From Nemertoderma westbladi (lineage: Eukaryota > Xenacoelomorpha > Nemertodermatida > Nemertodermatidae), in contig JAUCBJ010002355.1 of NCBI GenBank assembly GCA_032718475.1, positions 1-22,500 of the forward strand: DNA of 22,500 bases. Direction: 5' to 3'. Shown here one piece after another: positions 1 through 8,997 of this stretch. The notes beneath the pieces are model-generated. The model did no database searches and was not told the origin of the DNA. It was given only the letters and a program-made list of their open reading frames with translations. Position numbers and translations under genes: made by a program. How positions within the stretch are numbered: the first letter of the stretch is position 1; each line of letters begins with the position of its first letter.

Positions 1-251
1 ACAGTACCAGCCTGTTGGGGATGGGTGGTGGGGGTTCTAGACAGTACATACAGTAGTAGTAGTACATGTATAATAAGATTTTTTTTTTTATTAGGGACGA
101 ATATTAATTGAATTAACTGAATCATTTCAATGAATTCAGGAAACTTAATGAGTTATTATGTTAATTTCTATGATATTTACATTATTCATACATCGGAAAA
201 ACTTATTGTTTTAATTAGAATTTCAATAACATAAGCTCCGGATTGGCTTTG
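1..251. other. Non-coding flank
   Basis: AT-rich sequence with a T-run near 80 and short CAGTA-type motifs. I see no gene, and no repeat that can be defined within the window. Confidence 0.5.
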
Positions 252-317
252 CCTGGAGCCAGGGCCGGATTAACCAAAGCAGAGGCCCTGGACTAATAAA
301 AATGTGGAGGCCCCCAG

Positions 318-352
<35 letters not shown>
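318..352. repeat. Poly-C tract, 35 bases
   Basis: An uninterrupted run of 35 C lies close inside the left end of the hAT-like element. It matches, in reverse complement, the G tract near the right end. The true length may differ because homopolymers are error-prone in sequencing. Confidence 0.9.
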
Positions 353-353
<1 letters not shown>

Positions 354-562
354 TAAAAAAAATATCTTATTTTAAATATCTTAATATTTTATTTTAATAA
401 ATATATAATAATACAAAATAATATTGAAAGTGACGTTTTGATTGAAATTGAGCCTATTATGAATAATGATTTCAATATGGCGCCCCCTTTAAAGTGCCAG
501 GGTGGTGTTCACTGTACAGTATGTATGACTGCCTGCATAGTCGTGTGTGAGCAAGCCAATCC

Positions 563-1541
563 AGTGGCTAGGGGAATTATTGTTCTTGTTCATTATTGTG
601 GTTGACTATTTTTCTACGCATGTCCTTAGATCATTATAATGATGATGGGGTGATGATAACTCCACCTACTGGCTCCAGAAGTCGAGGAAATCCTGCCAAG
701 TACCTAACTGATCTAGACTTTGCTGATGACTTAGGAGTACTCTCAGAATCATTAGAGGGAGCCCAACGGCTCCTCAGCTCATTAGAACATGCTGCTTCTA
801 GTGTTGGTCTTTTTATTAACTCCAGAAAGACCAAAATTCTGACAGTTAACTTTGAAAGTCCTCAGCAAGTCTCTGATCGGATGAGCATAAACTCAAAGGA
901 TGGTATGCTTGAGCATGTGGACGACTTCTGTTACCTGGGATCATGGATCCGGAAGTCAGGTGAGGACCTTCGAATACGTATGGGAAAGGCATGGGCAGCC
1001 TTGAATAGGCTTTCCAGGATTTGGAAGTCACCGAGAATTAATCGGAAACTTAAGGTCCGATTATTTAGAGCAGCAGTAGTTCCAGTACTCCTCTACGGGA
1101 GTCCATGCTGGGCTCTAACTGCTGAGGACACCAAATCTCTGGATGGTACATTCACAAGAATGCTACGCCGGGTTCATTGTGTCGAGTACAATGCACACAT
1201 CTCCAACCAGACACTATATAACATTGGAGGTGTCTCATTGGTTCCCCCAAGCTCGACACTAGAACAAAATCGCCTCCGCTTTGCAGGACATTGCTTTCGC
1301 CGTGAGGACCAGCCAGTGCATAATCGGTGTCCTCTGGCAGCCTCATGGAGTGACTCAGCATGGTGGACTGCCCATGACTTTCTTGAGACGCATCTTAAAG
1401 GACAGCTGGCCTCTAAAGAATGCGGATGCTCTTGCAAATGTCTTGGGTCGATTAGGGAGTTCTGGCGGTGCAATTTTGTCCACAAGCCGGCACAGCATTC
1501 TTAAAAATGCAGCTGCAATGCAGCATGCCGATCCTAGTAGT
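563..1541 (+). pseudogene. 5'-truncated LINE: C-terminal part of a reverse transcriptase
   Basis: The open frame 596-1504 encodes the later part of a non-LTR reverse transcriptase. The FADD box (the usual YADD catalytic motif) is at about residues 42-45 of that frame (LDFADDL). It is followed by GLFINSRKTK, FCYLGS, VLLYGSPCWAL and LDGTFTRMLRR, the usual order in the thumb and connection region of LINE polymerases. Similarity continues upstream to about 565 in another frame (VVDYF), so one single-base frameshift lies near 610. The right end ends in GATCCTAGTAGTA, shared with the LINE copy at 19300-19395. Near-identical short repeats AAGCCAATCC (553-562) and AAGCCAGATCC (1542-1552) look like its target duplication. 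The domains upstream of the palm are missing, so it is a dead copy. I cannot place the clade. Confidence 0.8.
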
Positions 1542-1933
1542 AAGCCAGATCCGGACGTGGTTCAGGGGAATGTCAGAGTAGGCCCCTTTCCATTATTGGT
1601 TTGCTTGAGGCTGGCTGTAATGGGATCAATGTATCAATGTAACCAACAAGAGGTTAATAAAGGCACTACACACTAAGGCAGTGAGCCTATCCTCCTACCA
1701 CACATCACATCCTATCTAGAGGCATTCATTCTCTGCAGTGTTTGTTGGCCTAAGGCTTAAGGTAGATCCGGCCCTATGAGCGTGAGACAGAGACAGGTAG
1801 AGTGGTGTCCAGTAGTAGGCTTAGCCTCATCATTCAATGTATACAGTCCAAGCCTGGTGGGCCCTGATCCAGTGCTTGCCTCTATGTTAAGACGGCACTG
1901 TGTAGGCTGCTGCAGAGATAAATAAATAGGTGT

Positions 1934-1956
1934 GGGGGGGGGGGGGGGGGGGGGGG
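1934..1956. repeat. Poly-G tract, 23 bases
   Basis: A run of 23 G lies near the right end of the hAT-like element, mirroring the C tract at the left. It may form quadruplex structures or slip during replication. Confidence 0.9.
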
Positions 1957-2116
1957 TGGGTGTAACTCGTAGGAAGGGATGCCATAGATAGTGGATTTCT
2001 TGACAGCCTCGGAGCTTAAGCGTAAGCGTTAATCCGGCACTGCCTGGAGCCGGAACCAGAGTCGGAACTAGAAAATGGGCCCGGAGCTCCGGATTGGTCT
2101 GCGGACTTAGCGAGAA

Positions 2117-2425
2117 AGCTATGATTAATTAAAAAAATAAGTACAACAAAATAAAATGGCAATATTTACATTACTGTGCATTACTAACCTAAACTACTGT
2201 ATACTTACTGTATGCACTTACTGTATGCACTTACTGTATGCACCACATTTTCACCCGTAGTAAGCCGTACAGTAGTAACATCTAATTTATCTCACTAAAA
2301 GTACAGGTGGGCCTAGTCTTTGTAATACTATTTAAATGAGGTAGTAGGTATATTTGGTATTAGGTATGTATCAAAGTTATGATTAATTAAAAAATAGGTA
2401 CTACAATGTAAAATGGCAATATTTA
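2117..2425. repeat. Diverged direct repeat pair (about 51 bp)
   Basis: The stretch 2117-2167 recurs at 2374-2425 with a few changes; both read TATGATTAATTAAAAAA and later AAATGGCAATATTTA. This suggests an old duplication with about 257 bp between starts. Between them, 2203-2243 holds three copies of a 13-bp unit, CTTACTGTATGCA. No gene is seen in 2051-2700. Confidence 0.6.
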
Positions 2426-2710
2426 GCCTATCCTAAACTAGGCCTACTGTATAATTAAGCTAATTTTGAAACTACCCAAGTAAACTGGAAACAATTAAAA
2501 AAATAATGCCATTTAAATGGAAGTTCGGTCCAAAATTAATTTGTACAACGATGGACAGATTGATTAGTCTTACTGTCTTCTGGACTTAGCTCAATCAGTC
2601 AATGTGATACTTGGAATATTTAGCAAAGTTTGCTCCGGGCTTCTGCAGTATCAATTGCAGAAGCCGAACCGAACCGAAATTGCCAAACTTCGGCCCGAAC
2701 CGAACCAGGG

Positions 2711-2769
2711 TTGTTTGATTTAAATCATTTGATTTAAATCATTTGATTTAAATCATTTGATTTAAATCA
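2711..2769. repeat. Tandem 14-bp palindromic repeat
   Basis: About four copies of TTTGATTTAAATCA follow head to tail. Each contains the perfect palindrome TGATTTAAATCA, so the array can form alternative hairpins on either strand. Confidence 0.9.
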
Positions 2770-3509
2770 CATATAAAAATAAAAAAAATCAGATTTTTCT
2801 GATTTTTTTAATATCATGAATTTTATCAACCATGCTTTAAGGCATTGCAATATTGATTATTAATAAATGATTCAAAATACCTAAATATTTACATGAAAAT
2901 ACAGTATCATGTCGCTCGCATTTTCAATACCATACAGTATACACAGGAGGACCATTAATTAAGTTGTAGTTTCGAGTCCTATTCAGTTTTTTGTTTATTT
3001 AGTTTATATTCAAATTCAGACGTTTCAGGATTTCCGGGATCGGGAACGGGATTATCACTCTCGAGATCCCGTGTAATTTTGGATTAAATTCATTAAAGTT
3101 CATAGTATATGTGGCGAGTTTTCGGTAACACTCACTTTATTTTACACTTCTAAAATATTAGTAAGATAAAGTTATATTATAATATCTTATAATTTATTAC
3201 TGAATGGTTTACTGAAATAAAAATTCGATATAATCAAAACATTTCCGTTCTGCTGGAACTTTTTTTAGATGTTCAACAAATTTATTTAACACTTTAAACT
3301 TCGGGATCCCGTTCCAAAAAAGTCGGAATCGGGATTGGATATTTCGCTGGGATCCCGGTTTTTCGGTATAAGGATCGGGATCCCGTTTAAACAAGAGGGC
3401 ATTGATGAAGCGTTAGGTTACCGAACCGAAGCCGAAGCTTCTGTTGCCCTAGTTATAACAACAATAAAACATAAAGGACCCATTTGCAAAAGTAATCACC
3501 TAATCAGAT
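2770..3509. other. Non-coding AT-rich stretch
   Basis: No convincing gene. There are several GGGATCCCG-like and CCGAACCGAA-like short motifs (about 2660-2710, 3027-3072, 3300-3390, 3418-3440). They look like debris of low-complexity or transposon DNA, but I cannot name a family. Confidence 0.4.
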
Positions 3510-4075
3510 GTTATATTTGCATCGATTTTCAACTTTTTTGCATCGATTTTCCCTTTTTGCTTCGATTTTCCCTTTTTTTTGCATCGATTTTCCTTTTTTT
3601 GCATCGATTTTCCCTTTTTGCTTCGATTTTCCCTTTTTTTGCATCGATTTTCCCTTTTTTTGCATCGATTTTCCCTTTTTTGCATCGATTTTCCCTTTTT
3701 TTTGCATCGATTTTCCCTTTTTTTGCATCGATTTTCCCTTTTTTGCATCGATTTTCCCTTTTTTTTGCATCGATTTTCCCTTTTTTTTGCATCGATTTTC
3801 CCTTTTTTGCTTCGATTTTCCCTTTTTTTGCATCGATTTTCCCTTTTTTGCTTCGATTTTCCCTTTTTTTGCATCGATTTTCCCTTTTTTGCTTCGATTT
3901 TCCCTTTTTTTGCATCGATTTTCCCTTTTTTGCTTCGATTTTCCCTTTTTTTGCATCGATTTTCCCTTTTTTTTGCATCGATTTTCCCTTTTTTTGCATC
4001 GATTTTCCCTTTTTTGCATCGATTTTCCCTTTTTTTTGCATCGATTTTTCAGCGATTTTTCCCTTTTTTTGCATT
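3510..4075. repeat. T-rich satellite with core TTTGCATCGATTTTCCC, about 30 copies
   Basis: A unit of about 18-22 bp is repeated about thirty times: GCATCGATTTTCCC followed by a T run of 5 to 8. The core alternates between GCATCGAT and GCTTCGAT. The variable T run explains the changing unit length, as expected from polymerase slippage. Because the units lack stop codons in most frames, several overlapping open frames of 120-258 codons appear on both strands. They encode monotonous FFASIFPF or KKGKSMQ peptides and are not credible genes. The array probably lies inside an intron of the adjacent minus-strand LSM3 gene, or just beyond the gene. Confidence 0.95.
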
Positions 4076-4160
4076 GAGAAAAGTGCTACTTTCCTCCCGA
4101 TTTTGGTGTAAAACCAAATTTTGTAGGATTTCATTGAATTTGATAAAATTAGGACTGAAA

Positions 4161-4248
4161 GCTGCCCCGTTATAAAGCGGGGCAGCTCGTTTGGTTGAGC
4201 GCCGGGCCTGCAATCTACCGTTTGTAGTTCGAGTCCCGCCAGGCTCCT
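4161..4248 (+). repeat. tRNA-like SINE head with preceding 9-bp hairpin
   Basis: From about 4180 the sequence has an A-box-like stretch (CAGCTCGTTTGGTTGAGC, with a D-stem GCTC/GAGC). It also has a B-box-like stretch (AGTTCGAGTCCCGCC) at the spacing of a tRNA gene. The anticodon and acceptor stems do not pair well, so it is a tRNA-derived SINE head or tRNA pseudogene, not a working tRNA. Just before and overlapping it, GCTGCCCCG (4161-4169) and CGGGGCAGC (4178-4186) form a perfect 9-bp stem. Confidence 0.5.
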
Positions 4249-4287
4249 ACAATCACATACACGCCATTATTTATTAATAAAACTCGC

Positions 4288-4485
4288 CTTGAATATCTCC
4301 TCGTAAGTTTCTTCGTCTATCTCCAGAGTGGTCACGGTTTCCTCGACGTCCCCCAGTACCATGTTCAGGTGCTGATCATAGGCGTGTAGCCGACCGTAAG
4401 CCTCCCGTTCGTTACGCATCTTTACGTAGATTCGTTCATCCAGACTCAATCGTATCAGATCCAACGGCTCCTCAACAGCCGGGGT
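4288..4485 (-). CDS. LSM3: LSM3 exon (U6 snRNA-associated Sm-like protein), partial
   Basis: The minus strand encodes 66 residues almost identical to animal LSm3 from about residue 11 to 76, with the motifs [26 protein letters not shown] and [10 protein letters not shown]. This is the N-terminal helix plus the Sm1 motif. The Sm2 part (about 26 residues) and the first few residues are missing and must be on other exons. LSm3 is one of seven subunits of the LSm2-8 ring, which binds the U6 snRNA tail in the nucleus, and of the LSm1-7 ring, which acts in cytoplasmic mRNA decay. The 5' edge is an acceptor, CAACTTAG, read in phase 0. The 3' edge reads AAG followed by GCGAGT, a possible GC-type donor; without splicing the frame stops 7 codons later. 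I could not find the next exon within 1-4287. An exon is much more likely than a retrocopy, because similarity stops at splice-like borders. Confidence 0.85.
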
Positions 4486-4489
4486 CTAA

Positions 4490-4924
4490 GTTGTATAGAA
4501 TAACAATAACGCAGTAATTGAGTAGCTAGAAGTATAGGGAGTTACAAGGATACCAAGGTTACCAAGAGTTACCAAGGATACCTCCCGAACAAACCCTTGA
4601 AGAATTACAAGTACCGGTTCAGGAAATTCCCTGCATTTTCCCAAAACCCATTGTTCATTTTGTTTAAAACTATAACTGCTAATGAAAAAGAGTTCATCCC
4701 AAAACACCGCCACCATTATTATATAAGATACCATATCCATAAATACCATAACATCGGATAGCCACTAACCTATTTTTTTAATCGAAAATCCCTAATGTAA
4801 AGTTAAGTAAAGTTACATACCGCAGTAAAATTTACAGAACACTAGAAATTTCTTCGTTGTGGAACATCGATTTTGTAATAATACTATATATATAATTTTA
4901 TTGAAACAAACCCATTTTATTATA
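4490..4924. other. Non-coding, probable LSM3 upstream intron
   Basis: AT-rich sequence upstream of the LSM3 exon on the minus strand. It has short imperfect GTTACCAAG repeats at 4541-4582. The first coding exon of LSM3 would be very short and I cannot identify it. No other gene is seen. Confidence 0.4.
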
Positions 4925-5120
4925 ATTTTTTTTATTTCTTTCTATTATGTTATTACTGTAGTAATAATGAGATTATAAGTAACAAACATAAGTATTATAT
5001 ATTACTTATATTAAATAAGGTTTTATTTTTTTATTTCTTTCTATTATGTTATTACTGTAGTTATAATGAGCTTATTTGATAAACATAAGTATTATATATT
5101 ATTTATATTATTTAATAAGG
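4925..5120. repeat. Tandem duplication, two copies of about 99 bp
   Basis: Two adjacent copies share TTTCTTTCTATTATGTTATT and later AAACATAAGTATTATATATT, with about a dozen differences. This points to an older tandem duplication of AT-rich DNA. Confidence 0.85.
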
Positions 5121-5122
5121 TA

Positions 5123-5520
5123 GTGGATAATAATTAAGATTTACAGTTTACCGAAATTCGCATATTTTACGACCCTCGTGCAAGTTCTTGTTGCAAACCC
5201 AAACCTGTTAAACCCCCCAAACTCACGCAAAACTCAATACAGTTGAACAAAATAGTCGAATTTTGGTCCATTGAAATTAGGGACAATACTAAAAAGTTAT
5301 TATTTCCGATACTTTTTGATATTCTATATTCTATATATATATCTATATCTATATTATATTATCTTCTTAATCTAGAAAACAAGTTTCCATATTAAAATAA
5401 ACTAAACAAACAAACAGACATAAAGTAGCAAACATAAACTAAATATTTACATACAACAATACGAGCACAAATCAAACAGAACATAATTCATTTTATAATT
5501 AATAATAATAACTATTTAAA
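5123..5520. other. Non-coding AT-rich stretch
   Basis: No gene seen. A short TATATC microsatellite lies at about 5325-5360. Confidence 0.5.
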
Positions 5521-5990
5521 CTAACTAGCCCAGTTACTGCAAATTAGCATTTGTCTTAAGCGTGAACCTTCCCCCAATCTACTTGCTACGTTCACTGCAC
5601 ATAATATTTTGTTTACCGAATTACCAACTCTAGAAAATAAACTATGTATAGATTTAAACCGTAAATGCACAAATAATGGTATATCAAAACTACTAAAGGC
5701 CAGAGTGATGCTCGTTGGTTCTCCATCGGTCATCCGTGGTATATTAAATAGCCTCCTAAAACAATTATTGTATCAAAACATTTATCATGTACGTTATCAG
5801 AATAATTACATCTAGCCCATAATGCATTACAATAGATTGGAATACAAAACGCACGGAATAATTTAACTTTAACTGCAGTACTACAGTTACTAAATTTCCT
5901 AACTAACATGTTATCTCTAGCATACATAGACTGCGTTTGCCGCTTAATATCGAAACTGTCGTCAGTACTAGAGTGCAATATATGTCCTAA
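5521..5990 (-). pseudogene. CR1/L2-like LINE reverse-transcriptase remnant
   Basis: On the minus strand, 5978-5730 reads DIKRQTQSMYARDNML, then KVKLFRAFCIPIYCNALW. This is the post-palm region commonly seen in CR1/L2/Rex-type LINE polymerases (the ...IRRQ..LY.RGN.LLR... block). Similarity can be followed upstream in the same frame to about 5990 (LGHILHSS). A second open frame, 5733-5521, continues the same alignment (FDIPLFVHLRFKSIHSLFSRV), so a frameshift lies near 5730-5745. Only the C-terminal 150 or so residues are present, with no palm, endonuclease or clear 3' repeat. It is a dead fragment and distinct from the LINE family at 563-1541. It sits beside a TATATC microsatellite at 5990-6005. 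Confidence 0.65.
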
Positions 5991-7160
5991 ATCTATATAT
6001 ATCTATTTTTGCCTGTTTTGCAAACGTATATAAGCACTTTAGACTCTATATAGGCCTAAGCTAAAACTTTGCTGGTGCTCATATTTATTTGTATTCTGAG
6101 TCAACTTTTAGTGTACCGGTATATCAGTATGTATCACTGGTTTACTCTAATTGCACCTGGCTATCTGGTTGTTTTATATCCGGCGTAATTTAAATATTGT
6201 GACTACCCACAAACACAAACCCAGTGTTCAATTGTGGCCTAATACTAACAATAAAACTTTCCCCGCTTCGATCACTAACAACTGTCGGACATTTTGAAAA
6301 CAAAAACAATATTTTGACTCATAAAATGTACCGCACCGGCATTACAAAAATTACATGTAGTTTATAATCTCAATCGGCTTACCAGGTTATCTCGAGTGGT
6401 TCCGTCATCTCCCATAATACTGCAGTACTGTAATAGTATTTAATGGATACAGGTTGAAGAAATCTTAGGGTAATTTATTTAGATCAGTCAGCCAGTGTAA
6501 TTACTGAATTATTACTGAATTAATACACAGGTGCCGGTACTTCAGTAGGCCTACCGTACTTCAGTCTGTCAGTACAGCAGTACTTGACTACTGCCTACTG
6601 CCAGACTGCAACATTTACTGCTAGTTACAATATACAGTTTGAATTTCCCTCTAATAAAATACAACTCGATTATGGAGTTCTACATGTAACTGATAGTGAT
6701 AGAACGTCATGGAATTGATAGGTGGAATTTGCAACGATGTCAACAGTCAGCAATAGTAAAAATAAACCTACAGCCAAGGTGAATACTCAATAATAAAAGT
6801 CTACATAATTGTTTGTCTTTCTGGTCCTTCTGTCATATTCCTGTCTCTGGTCTTCTTACAAGGAAGGGAGTGATAAATTCCCCTTGATGAAAGAAAGTAT
6901 TGCATAACTTAAACGATTTTAAAACCTTCGTTTGTTGTAATTGAATAATATATAATACTGTATTTAAATGGGGGCGTAAGATTAATTAAATAAGTTATAT
7001 ATACAGTATTGCAGCAGCAATGCAGCTTGCCGACAGAAAAATAAGCTAGCGGTCCGTTTGTTGAAAAGTCATCAGCGCTATGGGTGGGGCGGAGGCCCAT
7101 GTATTGCTTGGTAGGGCCAACACAGTTACAGGCTCATTTTACATTATAGAATATATTCAC
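5991..7160. other. Non-coding stretch
   Basis: AT-rich DNA with scattered CAGTAC and TAGGCCTA motifs, densest at 6530-6610. The short open frames have no recognisable domain. I see nothing else that can be supported. Confidence 0.5.
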
Positions 7161-7164
7161 TGAT

Positions 7165-7431
7165 TTAGTATATTAATGGATCAATTGAATTATTTTTTAA
7201 TAAATCAAATTGACTTTTCATAATCATTGAAATAATAGTTGTATTTGGAACGCCATCAGCAATCTCCATACCAATACACCCAACAATCTTCCCGTAGGTT
7301 ATAGCCACAAAGAAATCACCACCTCTATACTTATAAAATGCAATGTAAACAAAAAGAGAATTGAAACTGGAACATAAAATGTAGGGCGTTGAAGAATGTT
7401 TTTGAAATATGGCCAAGACCATTTTTTTCAA
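7165..7431 (-). pseudogene. Possible GNAT N-acetyltransferase fragment
   Basis: An 88-codon minus-strand open frame contains GGDFFVAITYGKIVGCIGME at about residues 37-56. This resembles the strand-turn-strand block of GNAT acetyltransferases (FWVAE..GKIVG..G). The acetyl-CoA loop (Q/RxxGxG/A) that should follow is absent within this frame, which stops about 30 residues later. It may be one exon of a gene, a decayed copy, or a chance resemblance. No partner exon was found nearby. Confidence 0.3.
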
Positions 7432-7732
7432 TATTCTCTCGACCCTTTATTAAACTCGCTGACGCTCGGTAAATAAAATCCTCGAGAATAATGAAAAAAA
7501 GTTCTCTTTTTTCCCATGTAATAAATAATTATTTTTACCATACGTAATTTTCATTGCAATTCTGATTTCAAAAAGCCCGCCTATCGTCATTCGCACAAGT
7601 CGTTATTTTGAATTTTCTGAAAGTCTGAATTTTTTGGTCCGCGTAGCGAGACCTCTAGTATTCACCCCGTTGTTGTTGTTGTTGGTGATGTTGTTGTTAA
7701 TTTACACTTGGGTTTTGGTTTTAAGGCTTTAT
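7432..7732. other. Non-coding, with GTT-rich microsatellite
   Basis: A short GTTGTT microsatellite lies at 7668-7700. Before it is a GGTCCGCGTAGCGAGACC semi-palindrome at 7637-7654. No gene is seen. Confidence 0.5.
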
Positions 7733-7825
7733 ATGGCGCGGAGTGGATCAGTTGGTAGTCTTGGATTCTGTGTAACTTAGATTTTCTAGGTACCGAGTTC
7801 AATCCCCACATTTTTTTGGTAGTAA
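7733..7825 (+). repeat. tRNA-like SINE head
   Basis: GTGGATCAGTTGGTAG resembles a polymerase III A box. GAGTTCAATCCCC, about 45 bp later, resembles a B box. Stem pairing is poor, so it is a tRNA-derived repeat rather than a functional tRNA. It differs from the one at 4180. Confidence 0.5.
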
Positions 7826-8059
7826 GATTGATAGTAAGCGATTCAAGGAGATAGTTCATGCGTTAGTAGACGCGGACCTTTGCGCGATTTCGAGCTTGTT
7901 TTAACAACTGTGTATTTCAGTAGGACTACACTACTGAGCGCGATTTGTGTATTGGTGTTCCAATGTACTGACCATCAAATAAATTGCATACAAACACATG
8001 GGAGTGCGAAAGAAACAAATGTCTGAAACGTTTACCTTCAACCTACAGTAGTTATAGAG

Positions 8060-8997
8060 ACAGTATCCATAGACAATAAACAGTAACCGTAGACTATAGA
8101 CAATAAACAGTAACCGTAGACTATAGACAATAAACAGTAACCGTAGACTATAGACAATAAACAGTAACCGTAGACTATAGACAATAAACAGTAACCGTAG
8201 ACTATAGACAATAAACAGTAACCGTAGACTATAGACAATAAACAGTAACCGTAGACTATAGACAATAAACAGTAACCGTAGACTATAGACAATAAACAGT
8301 AACCGTAGACTATAGACAATAAACAGTAACCGTAGACTATAGACAATAAACAGTAACCGTAGACTATAGACAATAAACAGTAACCGTAGACTATAGACAA
8401 TAAACAGTAACCGTAGACTATAGACAATAAACAGTAACCGTAGACTATAGACAATAAACAGTAACCGTAGACTATAGACAATAAACAGTAACCGTAGACT
8501 ATAGACAATAAACAGTAACCGTAGACTATAGACAATAAACAGTAACCGTAGACTATAGACAATAAACAGTAACCGTAGACTATAGACAATAAACAGTAAC
8601 CGTAGACTATAGACAATAAACAGTAACCGTAGACTATAGACAATAAACAGTAACCGTAGACTATAGACAATAAACAGTAACCGTAGACTATAGACAATAA
8701 ACAGTAACCGTAGACTATAGACAATAAACAGTAACCGTAGACTATAGACAATAAACAGTAACCGTAGACTATAGACAATAAACAGTAACCGTAGACTATA
8801 GACAATAAACAGTAACCGTAGACTATAGACAATAAACAGTAACCGTAGACTATAGACAATAAACAGAAACCGTAGACTATAGACAATAAACAGTAACCGT
8901 AGACTATAGACAATAAACAGTAACCGTAGACTATAGACAATAAACAGTAACCGTAGACTATAGACAATAAACAGTAACCGTAGACTATAGACAATAA
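8060..8997. repeat. 27-bp minisatellite, 34 nearly identical copies
   Basis: The unit ACAGTAACCGTAGACTATAG plus ACAATAA (27 bp) is repeated exactly 34 times from 8080 to 8997, preceded by one degenerate 20-bp copy (8060-8079). I see a single base change in the whole perfect part (ACAGAAACC near 8864-8872). Because 27 is a multiple of three and one minus-strand frame has no stop, a 318-codon open frame appears (8994-8038) encoding the 9-residue repeat SIVYGYCLL. I regard this as a by-product of the repeat. The array ends 475 bp upstream of the BMP start codon. Such homogeneity implies recent expansion or strong gene conversion, and copy number is likely to vary between individuals. Confidence 0.97.

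Larger units (their letters stand above)
252..2050. mobile_element. Non-autonomous hAT-like DNA transposon with 8-bp target duplication
   Basis: The element spans 260-2042. Its ends are inverted repeats: CAGGGCCGGATTAAC at 260-274 and GTTAATCCGGCACTG at 2028-2042 (14 of 15 match). They are flanked by a perfect 8-bp direct repeat, CCTGGAGC, at 252-259 and 2043-2050. An 8-bp duplication and ends beginning CAGGG are typical of the hAT superfamily. I find no transposase, so it would have moved using another element's enzyme. A run of 35 C lies 58 bp inside the left end (318-352) and a run of 23 G lies 86 bp inside the right end (1934-1956). A LINE fragment occupies 563-1541, apparently inserted later. 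The superfamily call rests on end structure only. Confidence 0.8.

Noticed and set aside
3335-4134. Several long overlapping open frames on both strands (up to 258 codons)
   Set aside because: They are produced by the stop-poor T-rich satellite, overlap each other in almost every frame, and encode monotonous low-complexity peptides.
4161-4248. Functional tRNA gene
   Set aside because: A-box and B-box-like motifs are present, but acceptor and anticodon stems do not pair, so only a SINE head or tRNA pseudogene is supported. The same holds for 7733-7825.
4486-4749. 87-codon minus-strand frame next to LSM3
   Set aside because: It lies in the presumed intron, has no recognisable domain, and its end abuts the LSM3 acceptor only because the acceptor TAG serves as its stop.
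6909-7100. 63-codon minus-strand frame as a gene
   Set aside because: No recognisable domain, AT-rich low-quality C-terminus, and no supporting neighbour.
8038-8994. 318-codon minus-strand frame as a repeat protein gene
   Set aside because: The period of 27 is divisible by three and one frame happens to lack a stop. There is no non-repeat domain, signal sequence or splice structure to support a gene.
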